Source: Pseudomonas guariconensis (GTDB lineage Bacteria; Pseudomonadota; Gammaproteobacteria; Pseudomonadales; Pseudomonadaceae). Taken from it: 64,000 bases of DNA. Where the stretch lies: assembly GCF_024127895.1 (NCBI RefSeq), contig NZ_JAMYBK010000013.1:1-64000 (forward strand). Reading direction: 5' to 3'. Under the pieces are notes generated by a model. The model worked only from the letters and a program-made list of their open reading frames with translations, was not told where the DNA came from and ran no database searches. How positions within the stretch are numbered: position 1 is the stretch's first letter; every line of letters begins with the position of its first letter. The position numbers and the translations under genes were made by a program. This document shows positions 21,468 through 31,400 of the stretch, one piece after another.

Positions 21468-22163
21468 CTAGTGGCTGCTGGTCAGCCGCTGCTGGGCCGC
21501 GGCGCAGCCGTTGATCTCCACGGCTTTTTGCAGCAGTACCTGGCGATGCTGCGGATCGAGGTCGCCGAGCAGGCGGTAGACTTCGGCCTGGTAGTCGCGC
21601 TGGCGCCCCCATTGCATCTCCAGCCCCTGCGGTTGGCTGCGGTTACAGGCCAGGCGCACCGCCGGTTGCGGGTAGTAGGGCGCATACAGGGTGGCCATGC
21701 CGGGGATCGCCTCCAAGGCATCGCGATAGGCGGGGCTGGCGTTGTAGGGCGGGCACCAGGTGGCGATCGCCGGCGCCGGCGGCGCGAAGCCCTGCTTGAG
21801 ACTGGCCTGCAGCAATGGGCAGGCTGCATCGGGAATCTGTGCGGCCGGCAGGTAGGTCATGTAGTACAGGGCCAGGCGGTACTGAGCCACCGGGTGGCCA
21901 AGCGCTACTGATTTCTTGAGCAGCGCCACGGCCGTAGGCAGGGTCCTGGCCATGGCCTGGCCTTGGCGGCTGAGCTCCGGATCGCTGTCGACGGCGGTAC
22001 GCAGGGTGCTGGCGCTGTCGTCCTGGGTGTCGGCCTGTTCGAGCAGGGGCAAGGCCTGGCGATAGAGCAGGTCGGCATGTGGATCGATCTGCACCTCCAG
22101 CGCGTGGGCGCCGAGCGGTGCGAGGGCCATGAGCAAGGGCGGCAGGAGCGCGGCACGACTCAC
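21468..22163 (-). CDS. Sel1/TPR-like secreted protein
   Basis: A 231-residue protein beginning at a GTG with GAGG seven bases upstream. A hydrophobic signal peptide (residues about 5-20, LLPPLLMALAPLGAHA) targets it to the periplasm. The middle resembles Sel1-type helical repeats (KKSVALGHPVAQYRLALYYM and LLQASLKQGFAPPAPAIATW). It also has several Cys and a C-terminal helical part. Such repeat proteins bind partners; nothing in the context says which. It is separated from the next upstream gene by 113 bases. Confidence 0.7.
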   Translation of the reverse strand: MSRAALLPPLLMALAPLGAHALEVQIDPHADLLYRQALPLLEQADTQDDSASTLRTAVDSDPELSRQGQAMARTLPTAVALLKKSVALGHPVAQYRLALYYMTYLPAAQIPDAACPLLQASLKQGFAPPAPAIATWCPPYNASPAYRDALEAIPGMATLYAPYYPQPAVRLACNRSQPQGLEMQWGRQRDYQAEVYRLLGDLDPQHRQVLLQKAVEINGCAAAQQRLTSSH

Positions 22164-22276
22164 GGGCAGACCTCGGTGGCGGACCGTTTACGGCGTGCGG
22201 CCAGATGTGGCAGGGCGGCTTCGATGTTCACGGTTACACATGTGCCTCAGGCAAATCAGAACGACAAGCCCGTATT

Positions 22277-23401
22277 CTAGCCACCGACCGGTACATGCCG
22301 GAAGCCCATTTCCCGACCTGTCGGACGAGCCAGACGGGAGGCAGCTTGTAATTCGTACTTTTCCTGGGCCAGCCCCAGCTTGGCGGTGATCACCTTGGCC
22401 AGGGCATTGTTGCCCAGGTCGTTGAAGTGCAGGCGATCGACGAACAGGGGCTCGCCGAACACCGGCGAGCTGCTGAGCATGCTGTTCATGTCGTAGCACG
22501 GGACTGGCCCGGCCTGGTCCTTGATGCGCCGGAAAAATGCCGTGTGCAACTGGCTGTCGAAAACGTCGGCCAGGAGCCGGTCGAAATTCGTCGGTTGCTG
22601 TTGCAGCGCCGTGAGCATGGCCTGTTCGCCGGCCGGCAGGCTCTCCCGGCACCAGGGCAGCAGGGGCTGGAGAATGAAGGTGAGGGTGGCATGGCCGTTG
22701 GCCAGGAGCCGGTCCCACTGTTGCAGGGTGCGGCCGATGCAGTCTGCCGCCTGGTTCAGGCGTTTGCCCGGGGCCGGCAGCGTCCAGGCGACCGCTGCGG
22801 GCTGGTGGCGGGGCGCGAAGGCCTTGCCCAGGCGCTGCCAGAACGATTCGCGGCGCGGTGCGTCGCAGGCCTGTACCCCTTCGTTGAAACTGTTGAGCAC
22901 ATCCTGGTAGGCGGTGGCCTGCTCGCTCGCCAGGACCTCGCCCAGTGCCTCTTGCGCCAGGGTGTTCAGGCCGCTCAGCACCACGACGTGGCCGATCTGC
23001 GCGAAACGGTGCTGATGACTGAGGAAGGTCAGCAGTTCCTGGGTGGCGTTGAGCCCACAGCCGGCCAGGTTCAGCCAGACCTCGCCGGTGAGCCGCGACA
23101 GGTAGGACGCCACCGTGTGTTCATCGGAACTGGCGCCAATCCCCAGGGCGGTCGAGCCGCCCACCAGCAGATTGACCCGCTTCGCGCCCTTGTGTTCGGC
23201 CACCGAGTAGCGCTTGTCTCCCGCGTGGCTGTAGCGCATCCCGAGGGCGTCGGTATTGATGGTGCCGGATCGATAGCCACGCTCGTGCATGTACAGGGTA
23301 TGCGGCGCCCGGCGGCTACCCAGCAGCAGGAAGCGCTGGTAGTCCTGGGGCAGAGGAAGGAGGCTGTCCTGGGCGTGCGTGGCGTGATCGATCGGCCTCA
23401 T
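22277..23401 (-). CDS. SGNH/GDSL-like hydrolase
   Basis: A 374-residue protein with the four SGNH-type blocks in order: VGGSTALGIGASS near residue 78 (block I, nucleophile Ser), NLAGCGLNATQE (block II Gly), VVLSGLNTL (block III Asn), and FVDRLHFNDLG near residue 332 (block V Asp and His). It lacks a signal peptide, so an esterase or acyl-hydrolase of the cytoplasm is likely. It starts after AGGAGCGCCC, 40 bases below the LysE gene, and is the third gene of the YqcI-LysE-SGNH operon. It may act on the same product or its conjugate. Confidence 0.72.
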   Translation of the reverse strand: MRPIDHATHAQDSLLPLPQDYQRFLLLGSRRAPHTLYMHERGYRSGTINTDALGMRYSHAGDKRYSVAEHKGAKRVNLLVGGSTALGIGASSDEHTVASYLSRLTGEVWLNLAGCGLNATQELLTFLSHQHRFAQIGHVVVLSGLNTLAQEALGEVLASEQATAYQDVLNSFNEGVQACDAPRRESFWQRLGKAFAPRHQPAAVAWTLPAPGKRLNQAADCIGRTLQQWDRLLANGHATLTFILQPLLPWCRESLPAGEQAMLTALQQQPTNFDRLLADVFDSQLHTAFFRRIKDQAGPVPCYDMNSMLSSSPVFGEPLFVDRLHFNDLGNNALAKVITAKLGLAQEKYELQAASRLARPTGREMGFRHVPVGG

Positions 23402-23441
23402 GGGCGCTCCTTGTCGAATCGACGGTCTGGGGCGTGCCGGC

Positions 23442-24068
23442 TTAGCCGGCCAGCGCCTTGATGTTGTAGGCAAGCCCGCCGACGGCGATCAGCAGCAGGG
23501 CGACGCCCGATGCCAGGGTGATCAGGCGATTGCTGCGCTGCGAGGTGATCCTGCCGATGGCGAAGATGTACAGGCTGAGCACGGCGAAATCGATGGCGAT
23601 CCACAGCAGCGACAGCACCACCATGCTTTTTTCGAAGGATTCGGTGATCTGGATGAACTGCGGGAAGAAGGAAATGAAGAAGATGATGTCCTTGGGGTTG
23701 GAGATGCCCACCATGAACCCCTGCAGCAGCCCACCGCGCCCGGGCCCGGCGGTGTCGGGCCCGGCCTCGGCGATGGGGGCCTGCAGCGCTTCCCTGAGGG
23801 TGCCGATGGCGATGTAGCCGATGAACAGGCAACCCAGCAGGCTCATGCCGCTGAGCCAGGCCTTGTCGACGGCCGCGCTGGTCATGATGATCCAGGCCGC
23901 GGCGCCGATCAGTACCAGCGAGGCCCAGTTGGTGCCGACGGCGGTGAACAGGGCCTTGCGCGTGCCGGAGGCCGCGGCGGTGTTGACGATCAGTGCCACC
24001 ACCGGGCCGGGCGTGGCGATCAGCAGCAGGACGGTGAGGGCGTAGGTGGCGGTCAGTGCGGTATTCAC
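23442..24068 (-). CDS. LysE-family amino acid exporter
   Basis: A 208-residue inner-membrane protein of the LysE/RhtB superfamily, six helices, exporting amino acids or derivatives. It begins at GTG two bases after the stop of the YqcI/YcgG gene, so the two are translationally coupled. The family signature ATPGPVVALIVNTAAASGTR is at residues about 18-38, with GFMVGISNPKDIIFFISFFP in the middle. A divergent LysR gene lies past the operon start, the usual control for LysE. The exported compound is probably what the first gene makes. Confidence 0.85.
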   Translation of the reverse strand: MNTALTATYALTVLLLIATPGPVVALIVNTAAASGTRKALFTAVGTNWASLVLIGAAAWIIMTSAAVDKAWLSGMSLLGCLFIGYIAIGTLREALQAPIAEAGPDTAGPGRGGLLQGFMVGISNPKDIIFFISFFPQFIQITESFEKSMVVLSLLWIAIDFAVLSLYIFAIGRITSQRSNRLITLASGVALLLIAVGGLAYNIKALAG

Positions 24069-24070
24069 GT

Positions 24071-24847
24071 TCAGTTCTCGATCAGTGTGTCGGGTGTCGC
24101 AAGGGCCTGGAACGGGCAGCGCGGAGGATTCAGCGAGCCCGGTTCCTGGAGTTGGTACTGGCGCCATTCGAAGTTGTCGGCCTGGCCGAAGAAGCCCAGG
24201 GTATCGGGCATCACCCCGTCGTTGTAATGGCGCACCCGTTCGCGGATGCGTGCCCGGATGCGTTGGCCGCTTTCGCTGGTGGCGCTGGCCACTTCGTCGA
24301 AGCTTTCCCGGGGGTTGATGACGAAGACGATATGCTCGCCCAGGTTGCGGCTCTTCATCTGCTGGTGGGCCGGGAAGTTCATGTTGATGAACAGGGGCAT
24401 GCCGGCGAAGCAGAACGACCAGCCGCTGTCGTGGGGATCCTTGGGGATGTCCTCCGGCCAGGGCAGCGGGTCGTGCTCATGCAGCTCTTGCAGCACCGAC
24501 CAGGCCAGCGCCTGCTGCTGCGCCAGGCTGCTGCCGGCATGGGTCTCGAGGAACACCAGCAGTGGGTTGCCGATGCGCTGCTTGAGCGGCACGGGCTCGA
24601 GGGCGCGTACGTATTCGGCCAGGCCCCGGGCAATGTCCGCGGCCAGTTGCCCGGCACGGGCGAAGACGATGGAGCAGGTGCCGGCGGCCACCGCCTTGCG
24701 GCCGAACAGGCACGGAAAGTCGGGGTTGGCGAGGATGGCGCGAAAGCGTTCGATGGTTTCGTACGCCCAGTGTCGTTGGTTCTGGATATGTTCAGAGGCT
24801 AGCTCTAGCGCATCCAGGCGATAGCAGTTCCCATAACCCGTAAACAT
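24071..24847 (-). CDS. YqcI/YcgG family protein
   Basis: A 258-residue soluble protein of the YqcI/YcgG family. Conserved blocks are PDFPCLFGRKAVAAGTCS (about residues 42-60), INMNFPAHQQMKSRNLG, VFVINPRESFDEV and DGVMPDTLGFFGQADNFEWR. From the literature I recall, some members (for example DcsA in D-cycloserine biosynthesis) are heme-dependent N-hydroxylases of L-arginine, so a similar N-oxygenase is a reasonable inference, not shown here. It leads an operon with a LysE exporter and an SGNH hydrolase. A divergent LysR gene is 157 bases away. Confidence 0.75.
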   Translation of the reverse strand: MFTGYGNCYRLDALELASEHIQNQRHWAYETIERFRAILANPDFPCLFGRKAVAAGTCSIVFARAGQLAADIARGLAEYVRALEPVPLKQRIGNPLLVFLETHAGSSLAQQQALAWSVLQELHEHDPLPWPEDIPKDPHDSGWSFCFAGMPLFINMNFPAHQQMKSRNLGEHIVFVINPRESFDEVASATSESGQRIRARIRERVRHYNDGVMPDTLGFFGQADNFEWRQYQLQEPGSLNPPRCPFQALATPDTLIEN

Positions 24848-24939
24848 GATTACCCCAGCAGTTCTTTTGAACTTCCCGCCAGATACAAGCGGTTTCGCTA
24901 TATATGTTTATTGTTTACCTGCATTTTCTGAGAACACCC

Positions 24940-24959
24940 CCAGGTTGTAAAACGCCTGG
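24940..24959. promoter_or_regulatory. Candidate LysR operator
   Basis: An inverted repeat CCAGG-N10-CCTGG sits in the divergent intergenic region. It lies 45 bases upstream of the likely LysR start and about 93 bases from the YqcI start, where LysR proteins often bind. The T-N11-A pattern is not strict, so this is a candidate only. Confidence 0.35.
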
Positions 24960-25004
24960 AACTATGACCTACTATTAGCTTCACTCATGCTTCGGACGCT
25001 GCGA

Positions 25005-25925
25005 ATGTCGGAACGGATCCAGGCGCTGCATGCCCTGCGTGCCTTTGAAGTGGCATCACGCTACGGCTCTTTCACCCGGGCGGCGCAGGAGCTGGCCCTG
25101 ACCCAGGGGGCGGTCAGCCACCACATCAAGACCCTCGAGACCCTGTTCGGCTGCGACCTGTTCGAGCGGCGCGGCCCCAAGTTGCGCCTGACCGAGCACG
25201 GCCGGCTGCTGGCGCAGGAGCTCAAGGTCGGCTTCAAGATCATCGAGAACGCCTGCGCGCTGTTGCGCCAGGACCGCTACGGCCTGCGCCTGAAGGCCCC
25301 CTCGACCCTCACCGTGCGCTGGCTGCTCAAGGCGCTGGATGCCTTCAAGAAGGTCGACAACAGCTGCAGCGTGCAACTCTCGAGCGTGTGGATGGACATC
25401 GACACGGTGGATTTCTATTCCGAACCCTACGACTGCGCCATCCTGCTGGGCAGCGGGCGTTTCCCGGCCGACGTCGAGAGCCTCAAGCTGTTCGACGAGT
25501 GGCTGATCCCGGTGTGCCATCCCGAGTACCTGGACCAGCCGAAGCCGGACCTGGCGGTGCTGGAGCGCTGCGAGCTTTTGCACCCCTCCGCGGACCGGCG
25601 CGACTGGCGGCGCTGGCTGGCGCGCATGGATGCGCTGGACATCAGCATCGACAGGGGGCAGGTGTTCGATACGCTCGACCAGGGCATCTCGGCAGCCCAG
25701 CAGGGCCTGGGCATTTCGGTGGTCGACCTGGTGCTGGCCAGCGCCGACCTGGCTGCAGGGCGGCTGGTCATGCCGTTCAAGCATGCGGTGGCCACCGGCG
25801 ACGGCTACTACATGACCTGGCTCAAGGCCAGCCCCAAGGCGCGGCAGATGCACCGGCTGCGCGACTTCCTGCTCAGCCAGGTGCCGCCATTGGCGCACAA
25901 GGACATCGACTACCTGTACGGCTGA
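25005..25925 (+). CDS. LysR-family regulator, GcvA-like
   Basis: A 306-residue transcription regulator. The winged helix (residues about 7-66: LHALRAFEVASRYGSFTRAA and LTQGAVSHHIKTLETLFG) is close to the GcvA type. The effector domain (from about 90) contains LTVRWLLKALDAF and SSVWMDIDTVDFYSEPYDC. The start at ATG 25005 is preferred because MSERIQALHALRAF matches the family; an ATG at 24987 is also in frame and neither has a good ribosome binding site. It is divergent from the YqcI-LysE-SGNH operon and probably its activator. Confidence 0.85.
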   Translation: MSERIQALHALRAFEVASRYGSFTRAAQELALTQGAVSHHIKTLETLFGCDLFERRGPKLRLTEHGRLLAQELKVGFKIIENACALLRQDRYGLRLKAPSTLTVRWLLKALDAFKKVDNSCSVQLSSVWMDIDTVDFYSEPYDCAILLGSGRFPADVESLKLFDEWLIPVCHPEYLDQPKPDLAVLERCELLHPSADRRDWRRWLARMDALDISIDRGQVFDTLDQGISAAQQGLGISVVDLVLASADLAAGRLVMPFKHAVATGDGYYMTWLKASPKARQMHRLRDFLLSQVPPLAHKDIDYLYG

Positions 25926-26014
25926 GGTTCCTGCTGGCTGCTGCGCAGCCCATCTCTGGCATTCAGCGGTAGAATGCTTCCTTCGCTTGAGCAAAACGAT
26001 TCGAGGTCGACGCG

Positions 26015-28375
26015 GTGGAGTTGCAGCAGGGCTTTGTCCTCACCCGGCATTGGCATGACACGCCCGAGGGGACCTGCGTGGAGTTCTGGCTCGCCACCGA
26101 CCAAGGCCCACGGCAACTGCGCCTGGCACCGCAGGAGTCGGTGGCGTTCGTGCCACTGGCGCATGCCGTGCGCGCCCGTGCCTTGCTGGCCAACGAGCGG
26201 GGCGTCGAGCTGCGGCCCCTGCGCCTGCGCGATTTCGAGCAGCGGCCGGTACTGGGCCTGTACTGCCGCCAGCACCGTCAGTTGATCCAGCTCGAACAGC
26301 GCCTGCGCAGTGCCGGCATCGACGTCTACGAAGCCGATATCCGTCCCCCGGAGCGCTACCTGATGGAGCGCTTCATCACCGCCCCGGTGCTGTTCAGCGG
26401 TCGCCCGGATGCCCAGGGCGTGCTCTGCGATGCCCAGCTCAAGCCCTTGCCGGATTACCGCCCGGCGTTGCGCCTGGTATCGCTGGACATCGAGACCAGC
26501 GAGCGCGGCGAGCTCTACAGCATCGCTCTGGAGGGCTGCGGCCAGCGCCAGGTCTACATGCTCGGGCCGGCCAACGGCCAGGCCGATGACCTGGATTTCG
26601 ACCTGCAGTATTGCGACGACCGTACCCAGTTGCTCGGCTGCCTGAACCAGTGGCTGGCCCGCCATGACCCGGATGCGATCATCGGCTGGAACCTGGTGCA
26701 GTTCGACCTGCGCCTGCTGCACGAGCACGCCACGCGCCTGCAGGTACCGCTGGCCCTCGGCCGCAACGGCGCGCCCCTGGGCCTGCGTGCCCACAGCGGG
26801 CGCAACCATGTGTTCGCCGATGCGCCGGGGCGCCTGCTGATCGATGGCATCGAGGCACTGCGCGCGGCGACCTGGAGCTTTCCTTCGTTCAGCCTGGAAA
26901 GCGTCGCCCAGGCCCTGCTCGGCGAAGGCAAGGCCATCGACACCCCGTACCAGCGCATGGACGAGATCAACCGCATGTTCGCCGAGGACAAGCCGGCCCT
27001 GGCCCGCTACAACCTCAAGGACTGCGAGCTGGTCACGCGGATCTTCGCCCATACCCGGCTGCTCGAGTTCCTGCTCGAGCGTTCCACCGTCACCGGCTTG
27101 CCGGTGGACCGCAGTGGCGGCTCGGTGGCCGCGTTCTGCCACCTGTACATCCCGTCCATGCACCGCCTGGGCTTCGTCGCCCCCAACCTGGGCAGCCGCC
27201 CGGACGAAGCCAGCCCCGGCGGTTTCGTCATGGACTCGCGGCCTGGCCTGTACGACTCGGTGTTGGTGCTCGACTACAAGAGCCTGTACCCCTCGATCAT
27301 CCGTACCTTCCTGATAGACCCGGTGGGCCTGGTCGAGGGCCTGCGCCAGCCGGATCACGCCGATTCCGTGGAGGGCTTTCGTGGGGCGCGTTTCGCCCGC
27401 CGCCAACATTGCCTGCCAGCCATCGTCGAGCGGGTCTGGCAGGGGCGCGAGGCGGCCAAGCGGGCCGGTAACGCGCCGCTGTCCCAGGCGCTGAAAATCA
27501 TCATGAACGCCTTCTACGGCGTGCTCGGCTCCAGCGGTTGCCGCTTCTTCGACCCGCGCCTGGCCTCGTCCATCACCCTGCGCGGGCACCAGATCATGCG
27601 CCAGACCCGCGCCCTGATCGAAGCCCGTGGCTTCGACGTGATCTACGGCGACACCGACTCGACCTTCGTCTGGCTCAAAGAGGCCCATGACGAAGCGGCC
27701 GCCGCGCGCATCGGCCAGGCCCTGGTCGCCGAGGTCAACCAGTGGTGGCGGCAACACCTGCGCGAGACGATGGACCTGGACAGCGCCCTGGAGCTGCAGT
27801 TCGAGACCCACTACCGGCGCTTTCTCATGCCGACCATCCGTGGTGCCGACGAGGGCAGCAAGAAGCGCTACGCCGGCCTGGTACAGCGCGGCGAGGGGCG
27901 CGAGGAACTGGTGTTCAAGGGCTTGGAGTCGGTGCGCACCGACTGGTCGCCCCTGGCCCGGCAGTTCCAGCAGGAGCTCTACGGGCGGATCTTCCGTGGC
28001 CAGCCTTACCGCGACTATGTCCGTGACTATGTGCGCCGCACCCTGGCCGGTGAGCAGGACGAGTTGCTGGTGTACCGCAAGCGCCTGCGCAGGCCGCTGG
28101 CCGACTACCAGCGCAACGTGCCGCCCCACGTGCGCGCCGCACGGCTGGCCGATGCGTTCAACAGCCGCCTGGGCCGGCCCCGGCAGTACCAGAACGGTGG
28201 CTGGATCAGCTACGTCATCACCACCTCGGGCCCCGAACCCCTCGAGAACCTGCAGTCGCCGATCGACCACGAGCATTACCTGAGCCGCCAGTTGCAACCG
28301 GTGGCGGACGCCATACTGCCGTTCGTGGGCGATGATTTCGCGGCCCTGACCGATCGCCAGCTACTGCTCTTCTGA
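26015..28375 (+). CDS. polB: DNA polymerase II (family B)
   Basis: Family B DNA polymerase with proofreading, used in repair and lesion bypass. The 786-residue protein starts at GTG after GAGG. Exonuclease motifs: [11 protein letters not shown] (D158 and E160), [10 protein letters not shown] and YNLKDCELV. Polymerase motifs: [14 protein letters not shown] (D420), [16 protein letters not shown] and [10 protein letters not shown] (Y544, D546, D548). The length and all motifs indicate a complete and active enzyme. No LexA box was found upstream, although the E. coli gene is SOS-induced. It is monocistronic. Confidence 0.95.
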   Translation: MELQQGFVLTRHWHDTPEGTCVEFWLATDQGPRQLRLAPQESVAFVPLAHAVRARALLANERGVELRPLRLRDFEQRPVLGLYCRQHRQLIQLEQRLRSAGIDVYEADIRPPERYLMERFITAPVLFSGRPDAQGVLCDAQLKPLPDYRPALRLVSLDIETSERGELYSIALEGCGQRQVYMLGPANGQADDLDFDLQYCDDRTQLLGCLNQWLARHDPDAIIGWNLVQFDLRLLHEHATRLQVPLALGRNGAPLGLRAHSGRNHVFADAPGRLLIDGIEALRAATWSFPSFSLESVAQALLGEGKAIDTPYQRMDEINRMFAEDKPALARYNLKDCELVTRIFAHTRLLEFLLERSTVTGLPVDRSGGSVAAFCHLYIPSMHRLGFVAPNLGSRPDEASPGGFVMDSRPGLYDSVLVLDYKSLYPSIIRTFLIDPVGLVEGLRQPDHADSVEGFRGARFARRQHCLPAIVERVWQGREAAKRAGNAPLSQALKIIMNAFYGVLGSSGCRFFDPRLASSITLRGHQIMRQTRALIEARGFDVIYGDTDSTFVWLKEAHDEAAAARIGQALVAEVNQWWRQHLRETMDLDSALELQFETHYRRFLMPTIRGADEGSKKRYAGLVQRGEGREELVFKGLESVRTDWSPLARQFQQELYGRIFRGQPYRDYVRDYVRRTLAGEQDELLVYRKRLRRPLADYQRNVPPHVRAARLADAFNSRLGRPRQYQNGGWISYVITTSGPEPLENLQSPIDHEHYLSRQLQPVADAILPFVGDDFAALTDRQLLLF

Positions 28376-28460
28376 CCCGCGGGTATTACCCCTCTAACGC
28401 CGTCCGCCGCCTCGCACGGCCTAGGGTGCTGCCTTTTCCGCCACCCAGGAGAGGCAATCG

Positions 28461-31400
28461 ATGGTCACCCACACCCCACCTTCGGCATACGCGGCCGCCC
28501 AGGACGCGCTCATCGGTGCGCGTCTGCCGTACTGGCTGCGCTCGGCGAGCGTCGAGCAACTGGCACCGTTGCAGGATGCCATGGGCCTGAGCCTGTACTT
28601 TCGCCAGCGGGTTCGGCAGTTACTTGCAGGCGTGCAGGGCATCGACCGCTTCGCCGAGCCCTTGCTGGTCCAGGCGTTGCGGGCGCGCTTCGGCGCAGCG
28701 CTGGACATTCATCGCCTGCGTTTTCGCCTGGGGCACCGGGAACCGGTGATCACCTCGCAGCCGATCGGCTATCCGGTGACGGTGCCGGTCTATGCCGAGA
28801 TCGGCCTGTTCGAGGCCGCGCTGCGCAATTTCACTGCGGCAGAGGCCGAGGCAGGAGGGCAGTTGCCCGGCAACGGCCTGGTGGACCCGCTGGATGCCCA
28901 GGCCAAGCTGCCGTGCGCGCAGCAGTTCGCCAGCCTGTGCCGTGAACTCGACCTGGGTGGGCGCTACCAGCGCCATCTGCAGGGTATCCTCGAACCGGCC
29001 GACGGCGAGGCGCGCCGCCAGGTGCTGTCGTTGCTGGCGCGGGCACGGCGCTACGGCATGCTGGCCGATGCCCATGTGGCCAGGATCAAGGGTGCGTTGA
29101 ACGAGGCCGAGCTGCAGCTGTTGGTGCGGCTGTGTGGCCTGCATCGCGCGCCCACGCTCGAGGGCAGCCCGGTCATCGCCAAGCGCTTGAGCCTGCTCGG
29201 TTGCACGCTGGAGCAGATCGTCGTGCTCGATGTCCGCGATGAAAGCCTCAGCCCGCTGTACAGCACCAGCCGCCGGGTACTGGTGCATATCCCGGACGAT
29301 CCGCAGGCACCCTGGCAGGCGTTTCCGGACTTGCGTCATTTCGCCAATGCCTTGGGCAAGCGCCTGCGCACCCCGCAGTACCAACGCTTCTTCAGCCGCT
29401 TCGTGCGGCGGCGCGACAGCCAGCGCTTCTTTGCCAGCGTGGTCCAGGGCTACCAGGGGGTGTCCGAGCTGGCCAACATCGACCTGGAGGCGCGCATGCA
29501 TGCCTACCCGGAGCCGCTGTTCGATAGCCTGGCCCGGGCGCGCATCGGCCAGATCAAGGACGATGCCGCCATGATCGCGGTGCCGAAGGCCGAGGTCGAT
29601 CGCCAGGTCCAGCGCGAGCACGCCCAGCGCCTGGCAGCCGAAGGCTGGACCCTGCTCAACCTCGCCGGGTTGTTCGTCCCGGTGATCGGCGCGGCGCTGC
29701 TGGCGGTGAGCGCCTGGGAGCTGCTTGGCGAGGTCTACCACGGTATCGAGGCCTGGCACGAGGGGGAAACCACCGAAGCGCTCGAGCACCTGTTCAATGT
29801 CGCCATCGACGTTGCCGTAGTCGCCGCTACCGCTGCGGGCATCACCCTGGTGCGCAACGCCTGGTCCCGCTCCAGCCTTGTCGACAGCCTGTTGCCGGCG
29901 CAGTTGGAGGACGGCAGCACACGCTTGTACAAGCTTGACCTGGCGGCCTTTCGCAGCGAGGCGCCACCGCCGCAAGCCGTGCCCGATGCGCAGGGTATCC
30001 ACCGCCTGGGGGCACAGGCCTGGATCGAGATGGACGGGCATCATTACCCTATCGTCCAGCGCGCCGGTGATGGCCGCTGGCAATTGCGCCCACAGGGCGG
30101 CCATGGGCCGCTGCTATGCCACAACGGTGCCGGTGCCTGGCGCCTGTGGTCGGAGCAGCCGGCCCGCTGGGACGATCCTCATCGCCTGTTCCGCCGCCTG
30201 GGTGGCCCGTTCGCGCGCCTCGACGACGAACAGATCGACCAGCTCATGACGGCGCATGGCCTGGAGGCCAGTCACCTGCGTGCGCTGCATGTCCAGGGGC
30301 AGGCGCCCGAGGCGCAGTTGGTCGACAGCGTCGAGCGGGTATTGCTCGAGCAGCGTATCCGTGAGTTGGTCGGCCGCCTGCGCGGCGGCGAGCCGGTCAG
30401 CGACCGCTTCGTGCTGCAGCATGCCCAGGCCTTGCCCGGGGCGGCTGGGCTGCCCGACCAGGGGGTGGCAGAGCTGGCCTGGAACCTGCGCAGGCCATTG
30501 TTCCAGCGCCTGTACGAGAGCGCCCAGGGCAGCGACAAGCCCGGTGTCGCGACCCTGCGCCGAGCATTCCCCGGCCTGCATGGCCGGGCTGCCGAAGCGT
30601 TGTTGGAGGCGGCCCGGGTCGCGGACCGGCGCCGCTTGCTCGACACCGGTCGGGTTGCGCTGCGCCTGGCCGAGTCGGCGAGGACGAGCGTGGGACAGAT
30701 ACGTGTGGCCAGGGTATTCGAGGCGCTGTACCTGGACACCTTGCAGACGGGCGACCTGGCGCGTGTGGCCCTGGCCATGGCCAGGCAACTGCCGGGCGCG
30801 CCGGCGGGGCGCTGGCGCTTGTTCGAGGGTAGCGTGCAAGGGCCATTGCTGCTGGTCCTGGAGCAGGGCGAGGAGGGCGGCGGCTTCGACCTGCTCCACC
30901 GCGATGGCCGCTTCCAGTTGCTCGACGAGCAGGGCCAGGTGCTGGCCGGCTGGGGGGAGCTGTTCGAGGTCATCGCCGCCGCCTACGGCGACCGCCAGCG
31001 GGATGCCATGGGCATCGGCGAGCCCTTCGCCCATAACCTGCGGGTGCTGGTGGGGCGGCTGGCGGCGCGCCAGCGTGAGGCGGTCGCACGGCTACTGGGG
31101 CAGGGCGAGCCCATCGGCTGGTTCCGGCCTCCACGGCGCCTGGACGATGGCCGAGTCGGTTATCCGCTGAGTGGCCGGGGCGCATCGCGGGGCAGGCCGC
31201 AGGCGCTGTTCGCCCGGGTGCGGGCGGTGTATCCGACGTTCGACGATGCGCAGATCGATGCCTGGCTGCAGGAGGTGGGGCGCTCGGGCCGGCAGGTGGA
31301 GAGCGAACTCGCCCGGCTGGGGCATGAGTTCGAGGCACTGGATGACCACCTGCGGGCCTGGAGCGAGCAGCCCGCCAGCGGCATGCAGCGCCGCGAGCGG

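Noticed and set aside
25926..26014. LexA box before polB
   Set aside because: No CTGT-N8-ACAG could be found.
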